A stretch of DNA of 64,000 nt from Aphanomyces cochlioides (lineage: Eukaryota > Oomycota > Saprolegniomycetes > Saprolegniales > Verrucalvaceae): NCBI GenBank assembly GCA_019828595.1, contig JAHQRK010000011.1, forward strand, positions 2,046,001 to 2,110,000, given 5' to 3'. The notes under the pieces are model-generated. The model made no database searches, was not told where the DNA came from, and worked only from the letters and a program-made list of their open reading frames with translations. The position numbers and the translations under genes were made by a program. Below are positions 20,027-31,115 of this stretch, piece after piece (position 1 is the first letter of the stretch; every line of letters begins with the position of its first letter).

Positions 20027-21802
20027 CAGAGGTCTGGAAAATATAAGACCACCTCATAACCCTACACCTTTTCTGAATCCTAGAAATTAATAATATAAAT
20101 TAATAGGAGTAATTAAAATGACAGGATGACAAAGAACCACGAATGGCCACAAATCTTTGAACACGATGCAAGACAATCAAGAAGGCTTGGTCAAACTGCG
20201 GCGTTCTTACACGGCAGCCTTCAAATTGAAGGTTTTGCGTGCCGTACAAGAGCAAGGACTCCAAACCGTTGTCGAAACGACTCAAATATCCAAAGAAACG
20301 ATACGCAAGTGGGATAAAGAATCATTGACGTCACTTCATTCGAAGGCGAAGAGGTCTCCCGGAGCAGGCAGACCCTGTATTCTTCCTCAGCCTCAAGTAA
20401 GAACAAAATATAATCTTTCATGTAAAGTTCGCACTAGAATCTTCTTGATTTCATGAGTTTCCTACGCGAAAAACGTAGACCTCTCAACACCTATCATATG
20501 GTGCAATACTTGAAGACCCACCACACTGAGTGGTTGCAAAACTATATTGCATCATGTGAATGCATTGGTGACCCCTACAAAAACTTGGGGTCTCTCTGTC
20601 GATATTTTGCCCACCGCAACCATTTTTCCTGGCGACGGGCTTCAACAGGGGCATGTCCTTTGTCTCGCGACGAATTGAGAGAAACGAAGGAGAAATTCTG
20701 CTCATCTTTTTGGAGCGAATATAGGTATATGTCGAGTGAGAACATTGTCAATGTAGATGAAACTGGTATCTATTATGATACTCCTCCTCGATACCTTTGG
20801 TCGCAAATTGGCCAAGATTCTTCCATCGACTCGAGTGAAAAGTCATCATCGAGATTAACCGCGGTGCTTTCTGCCCGCAGTAACGGTATTTAGTGTTTTT
20901 AATTTTTATCACACTATTTATAGGTGAAAAATTGCCCATTCTCTTTATCATCAAGGGTGAAAAGGGGGCTTGATAGAGAGTGGTGAATTTCAAGACTACC
21001 CTCAAGAGCATTTGTACTACGTCCAAAAGAATGCTTGGATGGACGCTGGCGGATGGAAGTTTTATTTGACTGAGTTGATGAGGTATTTTGCAATTATTGA
21101 CGCTATTTATTGTTACATTTTTTAGACCAGAATTACGTAGTCCCACACTATTTGTGGTCGATAATTTCTCTGCCCATGTGAGCGACGAAAGCATCTCAAT
21201 TGTCGAGGATGCGTTGAGCTCTTACCTTTGTCCCTTGCCAAAAAATTGTACGTCCGTTCTGCAGCCGTTGGACATTGGCGTTATGGGCCCGTTCAAGAGT
21301 ATTTTGCGCCGCCTGTGGCTCGCCGAGACAACAACCCAACGAACAGCCAAGGAGAAACGAATTGCTACAATAAAACGAGCCATAGCTGCATGGGAGGCGA
21401 TCACTCCTGAAACTATAATATCGAGTTTTAGAAAAGCACTACCAAAGGCAGCTTAACTCAATATAGCTCGTACTCTGCATGTCCATCATCATGGCTTGTT
21501 GAGCGACGGTTGAAATGGATGCAGGCAGAGAATATGAAATTATAGAGGTTTACTTGTTTTCGCGAAAGTCACCTTAACATTCGATATGATGGATGTATCT
21601 CTGTGATGTGTCGTCTTCTAGTTATTTTCATGGTGTATGACGTTTCAAAGATCTTTTGGTTTACAAAAAGATAACACTCTTGACAACCAAACAATCAAAT
21701 TCTAAAGTTTATAATTTATTGAAGTGAATGGAGACCACCTTGAACTTGAAACTGACCAATCAATGAAAACTTCAAGGTGGTCTTATATTTTCCAGACCTC
21801 TG
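20027..21802 (+). mobile_element. Pogo-like DNA transposon
   Basis: The element is bounded by TA at 20025-20026 and 21803-21804. It has terminal inverted repeats of about 28 bases beginning CAGAGGTCTGGAAAATATAA, with the complement ending at 21802. It encodes one transposase. The right TA is shared with the mariner element that starts at 21805. Confidence 0.85.
20166..21456 (+). pseudogene. Pogo-like transposase with three tiny introns, one frameshift
   Basis: The start MQDNQEGLVKLRRSYTAAFK leads into a psq/CENP-B type helix-turn-helix (LRAVQEQGLQTVVETTQIS). The DDE domain shows NIVNVDETGIYYDTPP (first Asp), LFVVDNFSAH (second) and SVLQPLDIGVMGPFK (third). Introns fit at 20397-20437 (41 nt), 20886-20933 (48 nt) and 21083-21125 (43 nt), each GT..AG and joining family sequence in frame. 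The only lesion I found is a one-base shift at a run of five G (20964-20968), after which GLIESGEFQDYPQEH continues in another frame. The product binds and moves the element in the nucleus. Nearly intact. Confidence 0.75.
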
Positions 21803-21804
21803 TA

Positions 21805-23896
21805 CTCCGGTCCAGAAAACTTGCTACGGTGTTTTTTGGATTGGCGGGATTTTTCTAATATTGCTGTTCAAAGCCACGTAATTGGCTCGTTGGAAAGAGC
21901 GGAATTTGCGCTTTGATTGGCTGTTTTCAAAGCGAAGTAGCGCTGTCTATCTGATGGTTAAAGTAGTTCGAAGTCGATGAAATGCAACGAAGACGTGAGT
22001 TGTCTTTATTCGGATCCGGATAAGTTTCGTTCACTCACCGAAACTCGCAAAAATGTACTACTCCGGTCCAGAAAACTTGCTACGGTGTTTACACTTGATT
22101 AAAGTATGATCTAGCGCAATGCTTTATCTTGATTTTTGTATGGAAACTTGAAAACATATAAAGGGACAAGAAAATATAATAATGTATTTCTTTTTTATTA
22201 CGAGTACCTAATCTTGGCAATTAAGGTGGCGAACAGCACTTGCATAGATCGATGGTGAGCATTGAACATTGAAAGTTGAAAGATCCTCCACGAGAGTGTC
22301 TTTCTTCATATGAGGCAACTTATAGTTGTTGCAACCATGAATCTCCATTGAGCTTTCCATCACACCTTGTACCGTCAAAAAAGACTTAGCCAGTGTGTTC
22401 ATCGGCAACTCACAAACAGCCTGCTTTACAGTAACAATGAGATCGTCTATTGTACGAGATCTCTTTTGCTGCTGACGGCTTTGAATAGCATTAAATATTC
22501 CTAAGTCTAACACGTTGAAATCGGGACTATGTGCTGGTTGATTTGTCACAGCAAGTTGAGTAAAGCCCTTCGAACGTAAAAGTTCAGTCGTGACATTGTT
22601 GTGTGGCCCAGCATTGTCTTGTTGGATCAAAACTCCCCGTTGCAAGCTTGCCGAAGGAAATTTCGACATGATTGCAGGAACAACGTTCCTCAAAATCATG
22701 TCCTTGTAAGCTTGACTATCGACACTCTTCGGAACTGTTTCGACAGTACCTTTCGGTCTGTTCTTGCTACTGCGAGCAGCAGGGACATAGGAAACAAAGG
22801 GCCAAATACCCAGCTTGCCATCGAAGAACCGCTTGGTTTGAGTGTCGTAGCGCGGCCGAGCAACAGCCGCAAGGAACATCACCTTCGTGATGAAGGTCTT
22901 CGACTTGGCAGACCGCAGAGCAAGCTCCTCGTCATCCTAGACATAGATTATTCTCTTAACCTGAGTTGCATAAAACCACTTCTCGTCAACATGCACACGA
23001 TTGTACATATTCTCAAAGAAGTGGGTTCCATGCAACCCAGGTCGGAGAAAATCCAGCGCGAAACGGAGTCTCTTCATCTTGTTTGGGTCTGTAAGAAGCG
23101 GCTTGATGTGGCTTGAACGAGCCTTGAGCCTGCTTTCTTCCTTCATATGGCGCAATATCGTCGATTTGGGGATCTTGCTGTGTGCTGCAAGTGTACGGAG
23201 GGTTTGTCGGTCCTCATGGACCACTGCTTTGATTGCTTTTTCCATGTCTTGCGGAGTTCGCTGTCGTCGTGCGCCAGAATTTCCTAAAACAGGTTACCTC
23301 TCAGAATTGATACTTATATAAATCAATATATTTTGTGCAAATATAAAGTTTAAAAGTTTTTACCTCGCTTTCTTGATGCAATGTCGGCGGCCAAATCGCC
23401 GCGGAGAGTTGATCGTTGGGCACGAGACCAAAGGCGAGATATGGTGGTGCGATGGCATTTAAACTTCTTGGCAACCTCAGTCACAGCTCCGTATGGTAGC
23501 TGACCGTTGACCATGGCCTTGAGTAACATTTCGTACGCTCCACGACGCTGGTCGATAGAGAGTTCCGTTCGAGCCACTACAGGAGTAGAAGAGAGACTGG
23601 TCTGCATCGAGGCAGCTGGGGACAATTGATATATGTTGGAGATGTTGTTGCCTTATTATGAAGGCGTGAAATGTGGAAATGACTGTGTGGCGAAAGGAAA
23701 TGACTCTAAGCTACGCAGTGTCACCTCTTTCGCGGCTCATAGCTCACTGTCAAGAACGAATTCGCGCGCTTTGAAAACAGCCAATCAAAGCGCAAATTCC
23801 GCTCTTTCCAATGAGCCAATTACGTGGCTTTGAACAGCAATAGTAGAAAAATCCCGCCAATCCAAAAAACACCGTAGCAAGTTTTCTGGACCGGAG
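21805..23896 (-). mobile_element. Mariner-like element with 130-bp terminal repeats
   Basis: Left terminal repeat 21805-21934 and right terminal repeat 23767-23896 match with about two differences and begin CTCCGGTCCAGAAAACTTGC. TA flanks both ends (21803-21804 and 23897-23898). An extra copy of the first 30 bases of the repeat, with its own TA, lies inside at 22061-22090. The transposase lies between the repeats on the minus strand. Confidence 0.85.
22208..23607 (-). pseudogene. Mariner-like (DD..D) transposase, one nonsense codon
   Basis: The first exon starts at MQTSLSSTPVVARTELSI (23607) with a helix-turn-helix (YGAVTEVAKKFKCHRTTIS). An 80-nt GT..AG intron (23284-23363) joins SRKRG to NSGARRQRTPQDMEKAIK. 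Catalytic blocks are NRVHVDEKWFYATQV, VLIQQDNAGPHNN and HSPDFNVLDLGIFNAIQ. A single in-frame TAG at 22937-22939 separates QVKRIIYV from DDEELALRSAKSKTF; otherwise the frame is open to 22208. It is a better preserved relative of the relic at 14440. Confidence 0.8.
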
Positions 23897-24882
23897 TAGT
23901 ATTAATTATTTCTCCCCCATTTTTTCCTGATACTGACTGCTTTCCGAACTGCCTTTTCCAATTGCCGAAAAGTAGATGTTCATGGAGTGTTGGAAATGAT
24001 TATCTAACAATCATTGATTAAATTGTAGTTAAATTTTCCAAAATAGATTAATTTTAAATTGCATTTTTCCAAGCCCTGGTTAAGACATCAACTCCAAGGT
24101 TACAAGCTTGATCTTGCAGAGCAAGCCGAGTCTGTAGCACCGGATGATGCCATCTCATCGATGAATCGTCAAGTGGTAAGAAGAATTTAGCCCATAATAG
24201 ACCGATCATCTGCCGATAGAATTTGAATCATTCCAGGTCTCTGATGACTCGCTCGACTCCGAAGTCTCAATTAGAAAAAGACAGAGGCTTGAACTCCCTG
24301 GCCAAGCCGAGGAGCGTTCAAAGCAGTTGACGACGAAGGGTCCCGAGGGCAAAGACAAGGCGAGCTATACGCACCCAGCCACTTCAGTGACCAACTTGGC
24401 CAACTTGGAATTCAACACGAGACATAAAGTGGCGGAACAACAATGGCAGAACGGAATTGCAAAGAGCTCACCGGACAATAATGGAAATGGCCAGGTTATG
24501 CTAGCGTATTCCGGGCATGCCAAGAGATGGTGGACCGAAGCGGTGCATACAGCAGTCTTTACCTTAACCGAGTCATGCAAAACAGCACGGCACCGTCGTG
24601 CCATACGAAGCATTCACTGGCCATCTGCAGAGTCCACGTACACTGAGTAATACTTGCAGCCTCCCCCAGACGTAGTGCGAATTGGTTCCTTGGTTTCCGA
24701 GACCCAACACTCCCGGTTTGAATCGTCGTGATGACGCCTTTGGTGTCAGCGATTGCGCTAGCTTCGGCGTGGCCCAGCACTCACAATTTGAGGACACATC
24801 TCGGAGATTCCCTGGTGGGCCAATTTCGACGGTGGCGCACCGATTGAGCGCGGCTGAAGGTAAGTTACCGATTCTGTAGTGC
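23897..24882. other. Gene fragment with a likely intron, family unknown
   Basis: A plus-strand reading from about 24070 (WLRHQLQGYKLDLAEQAESV) runs to 24175. It joins across a plausible 61-nt GT..AG intron (24176-24236) to VSDDSLDSEVSIRKRQRLEL and ends at TGA/TAA near 24650. The product is hydrophilic and I do not recognise it. A further exon-like piece at 24682-24862 ends in GAAG/GTAAGT. It may be the 3' part of a host or transposon gene cut off by the mariner element. Confidence 0.3.
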
Positions 24883-25713
24883 AATAGCAGAGTTGTGATA
24901 CGTTACTATACTTTATAACTTAACGTATTTTAGTACAAAATATTTTTAGCTTAGCGTATTCCTGTTTACGTTATATTTAACGTAACGTATTACAGTAATA
25001 CCTTTGGTACGTTATTTTGAGCCTATATTTCAAGTAAGCATTGATGGTGAGCCAAAATATATTTACAAGAGGAAGTCCCTGTATGAACTACGACTTTACT
25101 GTTGATAGAAGCAAGTTGATGGATGCCAAACGTGATCTTAACGAGTTCATTAACTGTGTAGCTATATATATATTTTTCCACTACATGGACGTCGTCATTG
25201 TGGATAAGTTTCGTGTGATAACTCGGCCGTGAAATTGAGCTATCTGCCCCAATATGCACTTGATTTCCGTGGAGAAGTTTCAGTGTGTTGCATATATATA
25301 CACAAAGAATTATATCATCTTTCATTTATGAGAACGCCATCAACACTTTTGCGTCATAGCCTGTCCTTGATTTTTGAAAATTAAGGATATTATAGTCCTA
25401 TTGTATCAGTTTATATTCACAAAACAAAGCTTATTTTAAATTGATGAAGTGTCCAGCTTGTCGTGGATGTGAGAGACTCGGTTTTAGCCTCAGGTTACCT
25501 CATAAATCCTTTAAATTTAATGATCAAGTTTATGGGTGAATATACCTTTTAACGTAAAACGGTATTCCTGTAAAATATAGCGTACGTAATGAATCTACGT
25601 TATAATTTTATCGTATCGAAATACGATTCAAAATAACGTATCGTATTACTGTACGTTACGGTATTTAACGTAACGACACAACGGCACTATTGCAGCAATA
25701 GTGCCGTTGTGTC
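24880..25713. mobile_element. Probable non-autonomous element rich in TAACGT motifs
   Basis: Both ends carry related inverted sequence: TGCAATAG…GTTGTG…CGTTAC at 24880-24910 and its diverged complement ending near 25693. The subterminal parts are dense in ACGTTA/TAACGT words (24895-25020 and 25545-25680), as seen in some DNA transposons. No coding sequence. Ends and target duplication are uncertain. Confidence 0.45.
25675..25713. repeat. Perfect palindrome, 19-bp arms, 1-base centre
   Basis: Positions 25675-25693 and 25695-25713 are perfect reverse complements around A25694 (gacacaacggcactattgc). It marks the right edge of the TAACGT-rich element and could be two abutting element ends. Confidence 0.85.
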
Positions 25714-27203
25714 CAAAGCAAATTTCTTGATTGATGTGGTTCCAAGATTAGCCTTCTCTTGTGGTATGCCGTGTTGTAAGACATAAACAAGGTAGCTCAA
25801 ATCCATCGCGAGGACATTCTCGAGCCTCTCCAACTTTAAGTTGGACGATCGGAGTTGATTTGCATTCAGGAGCCATTCCGATGAGTTTTAGCCATTTCGC
25901 CAAAAGTTGTCGGGGCGACGGCAAGTAGGTTCCAGGGCTTCAATCATCGCTCTTGATGACTTAAAACACTCGTCTAGCCATGATAGGATGGAAAAGAGTC
26001 ATAGCCGGTCGATTGGAAACGATTTGCGACCTGTAGCCGACTTAAGGTTTTGTAGCCGGTGGATAGGGGCGGTTGACATTTTGGATTGAGGATTGCGAGC
26101 AAACCAGGATGTTTCAGGGCGTTCTAACGCTTTGGCTAGTCGTAATAAGTGGTGAAACCACCCATTAGACCCCTAGATGTCACTCAGTGACCGTAGGGAA
26201 AGCGTTCGAGTTGTCCTGGAGTTTCACCGGTTTGGGTGACAGTCCAAAATGGGTTCGTGGTTTTGAACCATAGATCTGCAATATGTGCTAGTTGGTGTCA
26301 GCATAGAGCTCGATTCAACTGAGGTAACAAGCCACTAAACGTAGAAATCCACGCAGTAGGTCGAGAGAAATTTCACTTTTGGTGACGGGTTGAAACCGGT
26401 TCAAAATGGGTGTCACCGAGTCGAATTTCCTCTCGAATTTTGTTTTACGAGTTTGGCGAGGTGTGAGCACTCGCAAACTGGCACATCTTGAGGAGGAGAC
26501 ATGGGAGAATCTTTTAGGCACCGTGGCGCAATTTTCCCGAACAAAAAGTGTGCACTCGATTTTGAGATTTCGCCCCCAGGGGGAGACGTCGTAACAATTT
26601 TCAAAGTGTTGTTGTGAGAGAACCACTGCACTTTTTTGCGGTCTAACGCTTGCGTTTGTCTGCTTGGGATGTCTAGCAACCCTGAAGACCATTAGAATGT
26701 CTGAAATGATCGTCAGGGCAATGCCAGAGTTGTCGATAGTTTTGCCATTTTGGGTGAACGGATAAAGTCAAGTCGATTTTTTGAACGACTCGGCATGAGA
26801 TAAAGTTACTTGGTGTGTTCATAGAGCTCTGTTAGCTGGGGCTAACGAGCCATCAAACGCATGAAAAGGCCAAGTGGGTCGCGAAAAAATCCACTTAGAG
26901 TTTTCCCCTTGATATGGGTGACTTAGGTGAATTTCTTCAAAGGTTGCAATATAACATGCCTTTTAAGATTCCAAGGTCTCGTTTTGAGATTGTGGTAAGA
27001 TTTGGGCAGAGAACCACTCATTCTGGTGCAAACTATGAAGCACCGATGTCAAGGAAGCCTTCGTGGAGTCGTCCAAGGAGGCTCGATTGACTTGGTACAG
27101 ATGCCGCTTTATAATGTGTCCTGCTAATATGGATATCGTCATAGGTGTTTTTGTTAGGTAAATCTGGACGGTAAATCCGGTCGCACCGAGTTTTCCATAT
27201 TGT
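25714..27203. other. Non-coding, diverged long repeat units
   Basis: No gene. Two stretches about 518 bases apart resemble each other: ttggtgtcagcatagagctc at 26292 and ttggtgtgttcatagagctc at 26810. Both are followed by related sequence over some 80 bases (aacaagccactaaacg / aacgagccatcaaacg). This suggests an old tandem duplication or satellite-like repeat. Confidence 0.35.
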
Positions 27204-28160
27204 TTACCAAATACAAGATGAAAAAATTGGCCACAGCAAATTAAATCCGGCTTGGAGGTCTTTGTCTTGGAGTGCTATAGGAGAGAAGAATATTTTTTCC
27301 ATGGTAGTTGGCCAAGTAAAGTTAAGGGATCTGGCCATGGATTTAAATGGACTCCAACATGCTCGAGTATATGGACAGTCCAAGATGAAATGTTTATACG
27401 TCTCCACTTCATGACAAAAAATACAAGTGTTCGGGATATCGTCCGAGTACTTGAATTTGTATCGGAGAGGTAAGGCTCGTATAAGCAGTCGATATATGAA
27501 AGCACTGTACGTTGGCAGAATAAATTTGGGCTGCCTGTAGAATGCGACCACTTTAATATTTTCCTTGTGGGCATAAAAATCCGAGGGTACCAATAAATGC
27601 GCTGTGGGTAAAACCTCCTGAGCTGATGTGGATTTAAATTCATGAGTTAAATCATCCAAGGTGGCATCAATAAAGGGTAAAAAGCCATCTTTAAAATTTC
27701 CAGCCCAAGTAATTTCGGTAGCCGTTTGCCGATAAGGTGTAGGCTGACGAAAATTAATTTCTGTGTCCTCGGGTGGAGATGGTAGGATAGATTTAAGTCT
27801 TCCGTGTAGAGCATACCACCATTTATGATCGGGAGTGGCTAAATGGCGTCTTGAGCATTGAGATTTAATCCAATCTAACAGGATTTTCCGGTCCATAAGA
27901 TTGCCATTTTCATCGAGTAGGTGGCGAACATGGGTAAAATTTAATTTTGCCAGTGATACAGCATAATCATAAGTCTTTGGATAGCAGTGTTCAAAGACAG
28001 TTTTCTCCAAGGGTAAGAAATGATTGTGCCAAAGCGGAAAATTTCCATCGACTTGCACTGTGGGAAATTTAAGTGGGGTTGGAGATAAGGATAACCATAG
28101 TCGAGTAAATGCTGACCAGAGAGGTGGAACCTTATCTTGGTGTAATATGGCTTTGTACAT
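27204..28160 (-). pseudogene. LINE ORF2 C-terminal fragment with zinc-binding zf-RVT domain
   Basis: An open 318-residue minus-strand frame. Near its end it shows YRLLIRALPLRYKFKYSD followed by CIFCHEVETYKHFILDCPY and RACW, the CCHC zinc-binding motif found after the reverse transcriptase of many LINEs. The preceding part has no RT motifs, so this is a 5'-truncated copy. Its 5' boundary coincides exactly with a foldback hairpin (28159-28211). Upstream in frame the hairpin still codes WTHEKEIMYKAIL, showing that the hairpin copied element sequence. Confidence 0.7.
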
Positions 28161-28211
28161 GATCTCCTTTTCATGAGTCCATAGAGTGTGGACTCATGAA
28201 AAGGAGATCAT
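28159..28211. repeat. Foldback hairpin at the truncated LINE 5' end
   Basis: Arms of 23 bases (28159-28181 and 28189-28211; core gatctccttttcatgagtcc) are perfect reverse complements around the 7-base loop tagagtg. The left arm is LINE sequence, the right arm its inverted copy. Confidence 0.9.
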
Positions 28212-28432
28212 AAAAATTTCCCCATGGACTGAAGGCTCTGGAGAGTAAATGCCATTGTCTGATCTAGCAATTCTTGTCATTGCACATCAGGTAAAAAGTC
28301 TACAATGGCTCCTCCCAAAAGATGACGGTAACGCGTGCTGATGTCAATGGAGCATTCTGCCATTTTTTGAAACAGCTCTCATTTATGAATCATCATGAAC
28401 TTTATTCAATAGTCAACACTACGCATTGTGGA

Positions 28433-30222
28433 CTATTCTTCATCACCTATGTCTTCGCTACTCTCACCTGAGCCATTTTCGTTAAGAGACGCTGCCCTTG
28501 GTAGATCCACCCGTAGTCGTCGCGAGGGAGGCGTAGCTAAACCACGTTGAATGTCCTCTCGAAGCTTGACATATTTTCGAGATATTTCTTCGATAACCTG
28601 GACAAAACGAGGAAGCGATGGATGTGGCGTGCCAAATGAGGAATTGAGTTCCCTATTGAACCGTTCCAAAGGATTGTTCGATCGCGCCACTGCATCCATG
28701 CGCACACCATAAACTGTCCATAAATGTGGTGGATACAGGTTAATCCATGTTTTCACAAAATACTTCTAAAATCGGCCCCACTTAAGCTTCGAGTATTCAA
28801 TGCCACCTTCCTTACATGACTCTTTGATCTTTCGACGTACCCATCTGATGCCTTGCTTCTCCACCTTGTCAGGCTCTATGACATTAAGCATATCCAAAAC
28901 ACCAGACGACGTGGCAATTTTGACCTTAACAGGAGGGATTCGGTACTTGATCATGTGAAGTTGACAAGCTTGTTTGAAGTGAAAAAAAACAACCCATGAC
29001 TTGAACTCCAGGCATCGATCACACACAGCATTCACTAGCGATTTCTTGAAGTTACATACAATTTCCTCGGGTTTCAATGATTCGCCGCTTGTGTCATTGA
29101 CATATTGCAGAGCATTCCAATAAGCGTCATAAGATTTTGACTTTAACAATATATAGAACACAGGGACATACAGTTTCGTTCCCCGATCAAACACCATCAA
29201 CACAATGCACTGGGTAAATCCATTTGGTGTGCAACGAAAGGTTCCATCAAGGAATAGGGTGATATGTCATAACGCATCAAGGTAATGAGTTCAGTAAGCG
29301 AGAAGACAAGCTCGATCGTCTTGTAGGATGCTGTGAATATTTGTCCACACATGATGAAACTGAAAGAACTTCAATGTTGAATGCTTGACCAATGCTAATG
29401 GCGGCACTTCAACTCGTCCATGAACACTAAGCCCAAAGTGCGAGGCTCTTGCACGATGAACTGGCTTCACAACCTGGATCTTGGTCAAACCATGGACACT
29501 TACGTTGTCTTGATTGTAGAACTGACCACGAACTGTTTCCCATATTTGTTCTGGCGACTTGGCAGTTGATGTTGCCAAGCTATCCACAGCTCGTTTCAGG
29601 GCTGACATGACGGAGATAGACGAGATGCTTACAATTTCGGCAGTTTCAATTGGTCGGCGGGGCAAGCAAGTGGGGGGGTCATGCTGTCATAGTCGTAGTT
29701 CATTGTTGATGAGTAGTACTCTTGTCTTGCTCTGCACTTTTGACTCCGGTAAAAGCTGCAACGGTATGTAATCTTCCGTTGGGTTATGGTTGCCCTTGTC
29801 ATTTCGTATTGTCCCACGAATATCTTCGTCCTCCCTTCTCTGGGGCCGCTACTTTTCCTGGATGTGGTATCGTTGGAGTCTTCCATTGGTTCATCTTCAT
29901 CGGACGAGAAAGATTCAATCGATTGGCGCCTTTTACGGCTGTGTTGCAGAATTCGAATGACGTCGTCAGTGTCGCCTCTTGTTTGTGATGTGGGTGACAT
30001 TCCATACTCATCGTCATCGCCTTGTGGGGACGCGATCCAGTCCAGTCTGTCGTCGCATGAACTCGAGGAAGGACTGGAAGCTGCAGCTTCAGGGGACGAA
30101 AGTCTGGACTCGATCGAGCCTCGCTGCTTGCCTTGGTTTGAACGTATCATGAAAATTGTTGTGCGGCAGAGAGTACTGGTTGTTGATGACACCATGAAAG
30201 TTTGTCTTTTAATGGCATTCAT
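28433..30222 (-). pseudogene. MULE transposase with FLYWCH-like N-terminus, broken
   Basis: Read on the minus strand: an acidic N-terminal region, then a FLYWCH-like zinc segment (TYRCSFYRSQKCRARQEYYS). After frame changes comes the MULE catalytic start LFLDGTFRCTPNGFTQCIVL (about 29215-29270), then MVFDRGTKLYVPVFYILL and SYDAYWNALQY. The end has PLERFNRELNSSFGTPHPSL. The four open pieces are 29629-30222, 29291-29665, 28766-29203 and 28433-28756, separated by shifts or stops. Products of this family cut and paste Mutator-like elements in the nucleus. Confidence 0.75.
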
Positions 30223-30225
30223 GTC

Positions 30226-30375
30226 CTTTCACTGTGACTGTGACCATGTAAAAAACCATGTGACCACTTGTAACCATGCTAAAAAACCTCGTGACCAACT
30301 ATAATTAAACCAAATTTGACCTAAAGTGTGACCTGACCCAGAAATGACCTGTTTGTTCGTTGTTGGCCCGACCGT
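30226..30375. repeat. MULE-family terminal sequence
   Basis: GTGTGACCTGACCC followed by AGAAATGACCTGTTT (30331-30362) matches the right terminus of the MULE-type MITE at 12642-12680. It lies directly upstream of the transposase start, so it is probably the right end of that MULE. The corresponding left end was not found near 28.2-28.4 kb. Confidence 0.5.
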
Positions 30376-30395
30376 TTGTTCCGTGCGTGTAAGTT

Positions 30396-30729
30396 GTGCT
30401 TTTCCTGGGCTACTTTCACTACGACGCGTCCTCCGAAACAAGTGTGTTTCTCCCAAGCAAAGTGCTCGATGCTGCGTCTCGTGGCGATGCCGATTCCAAG
30501 AAGAACTTCCTCCACAATATTGTCCTCACCGGCGGCTCTTCCTGCTTTGAGAACATCCAGACACGGCTCAAACGCGAGTTGACGACGTTGGCGCCAAGTG
30601 CAAAGATCAAAGTCGTGGCGGCACCGCCGAGCGAGCGTAAACTCGGCGCGTTCCTCGGTGGCTCGATCCTCGCCTCTCTTGGGTCTTTTCATGAAATGTA
30701 TTGTCTTCGGAATTTACAGTATGGATTAC
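30396..30729 (+). pseudogene. Truncated duplicate of the ARP4-like gene (C-terminus)
   Basis: YFHYDASSETSVFLPSKVLD, LTGGSSCFENIQTRLKREL and GGSILASLGSFHEM repeat the last third of the protein at 2252-3334 with a few changes. The copy starts abruptly at about 30396 and is cut off by the Ty3/gypsy insertion at 30730. It lacks the nucleotide-binding N-terminus and cannot be functional. Confidence 0.85.
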
Positions 30730-31088
30730 TGTAGTATGTCCTGGTTGATGACATGTCAATAAGGCATACGGGGAACTGACTGAATATATTTCATATCGAT
30801 ACGATCATATTTCGACATCGATCATCCCAGGGCATCCTGGGATGAGATCCTCATCCTGGTATCCCATTGGAACCAGCGTCGGTTTCAATTGAAACCACCC
30901 AACGGCTCCATGCCTTCCATTTAGTTGGCTGCTATTCTTGGTGTGACCGTTGGGAGAGGTCTCTAGGATATAGAGCCCGAGGCATTCTCGGTTTAACCAC
31001 CTATCGAATAAACTCAAGTATTCCCCGGGCGACCACATCGGTCTCCCCTAACTGAGTGTCTCTTGTCTATCTCGCGCGACTCAGCACA
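30730..31088 (+). repeat. 5' LTR (359 bp)
   Basis: Begins TGTAGTATG and ends GACTCAGCACA, the TG..CA form. It matches 35780-36138 with no difference seen by eye. It contains short palindromes such as ggtttcaattgaaacc. Confidence 0.92.
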
Positions 31089-31115
31089 TTGAATTCAATA
31101 GTGTATCCTTTTACC

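Noticed and set aside
31089..31115. Primer-binding site after the 5' LTR
   Set aside because: No TGG or other recognisable complement of a tRNA 3' end was found; left as an open question rather than annotated.
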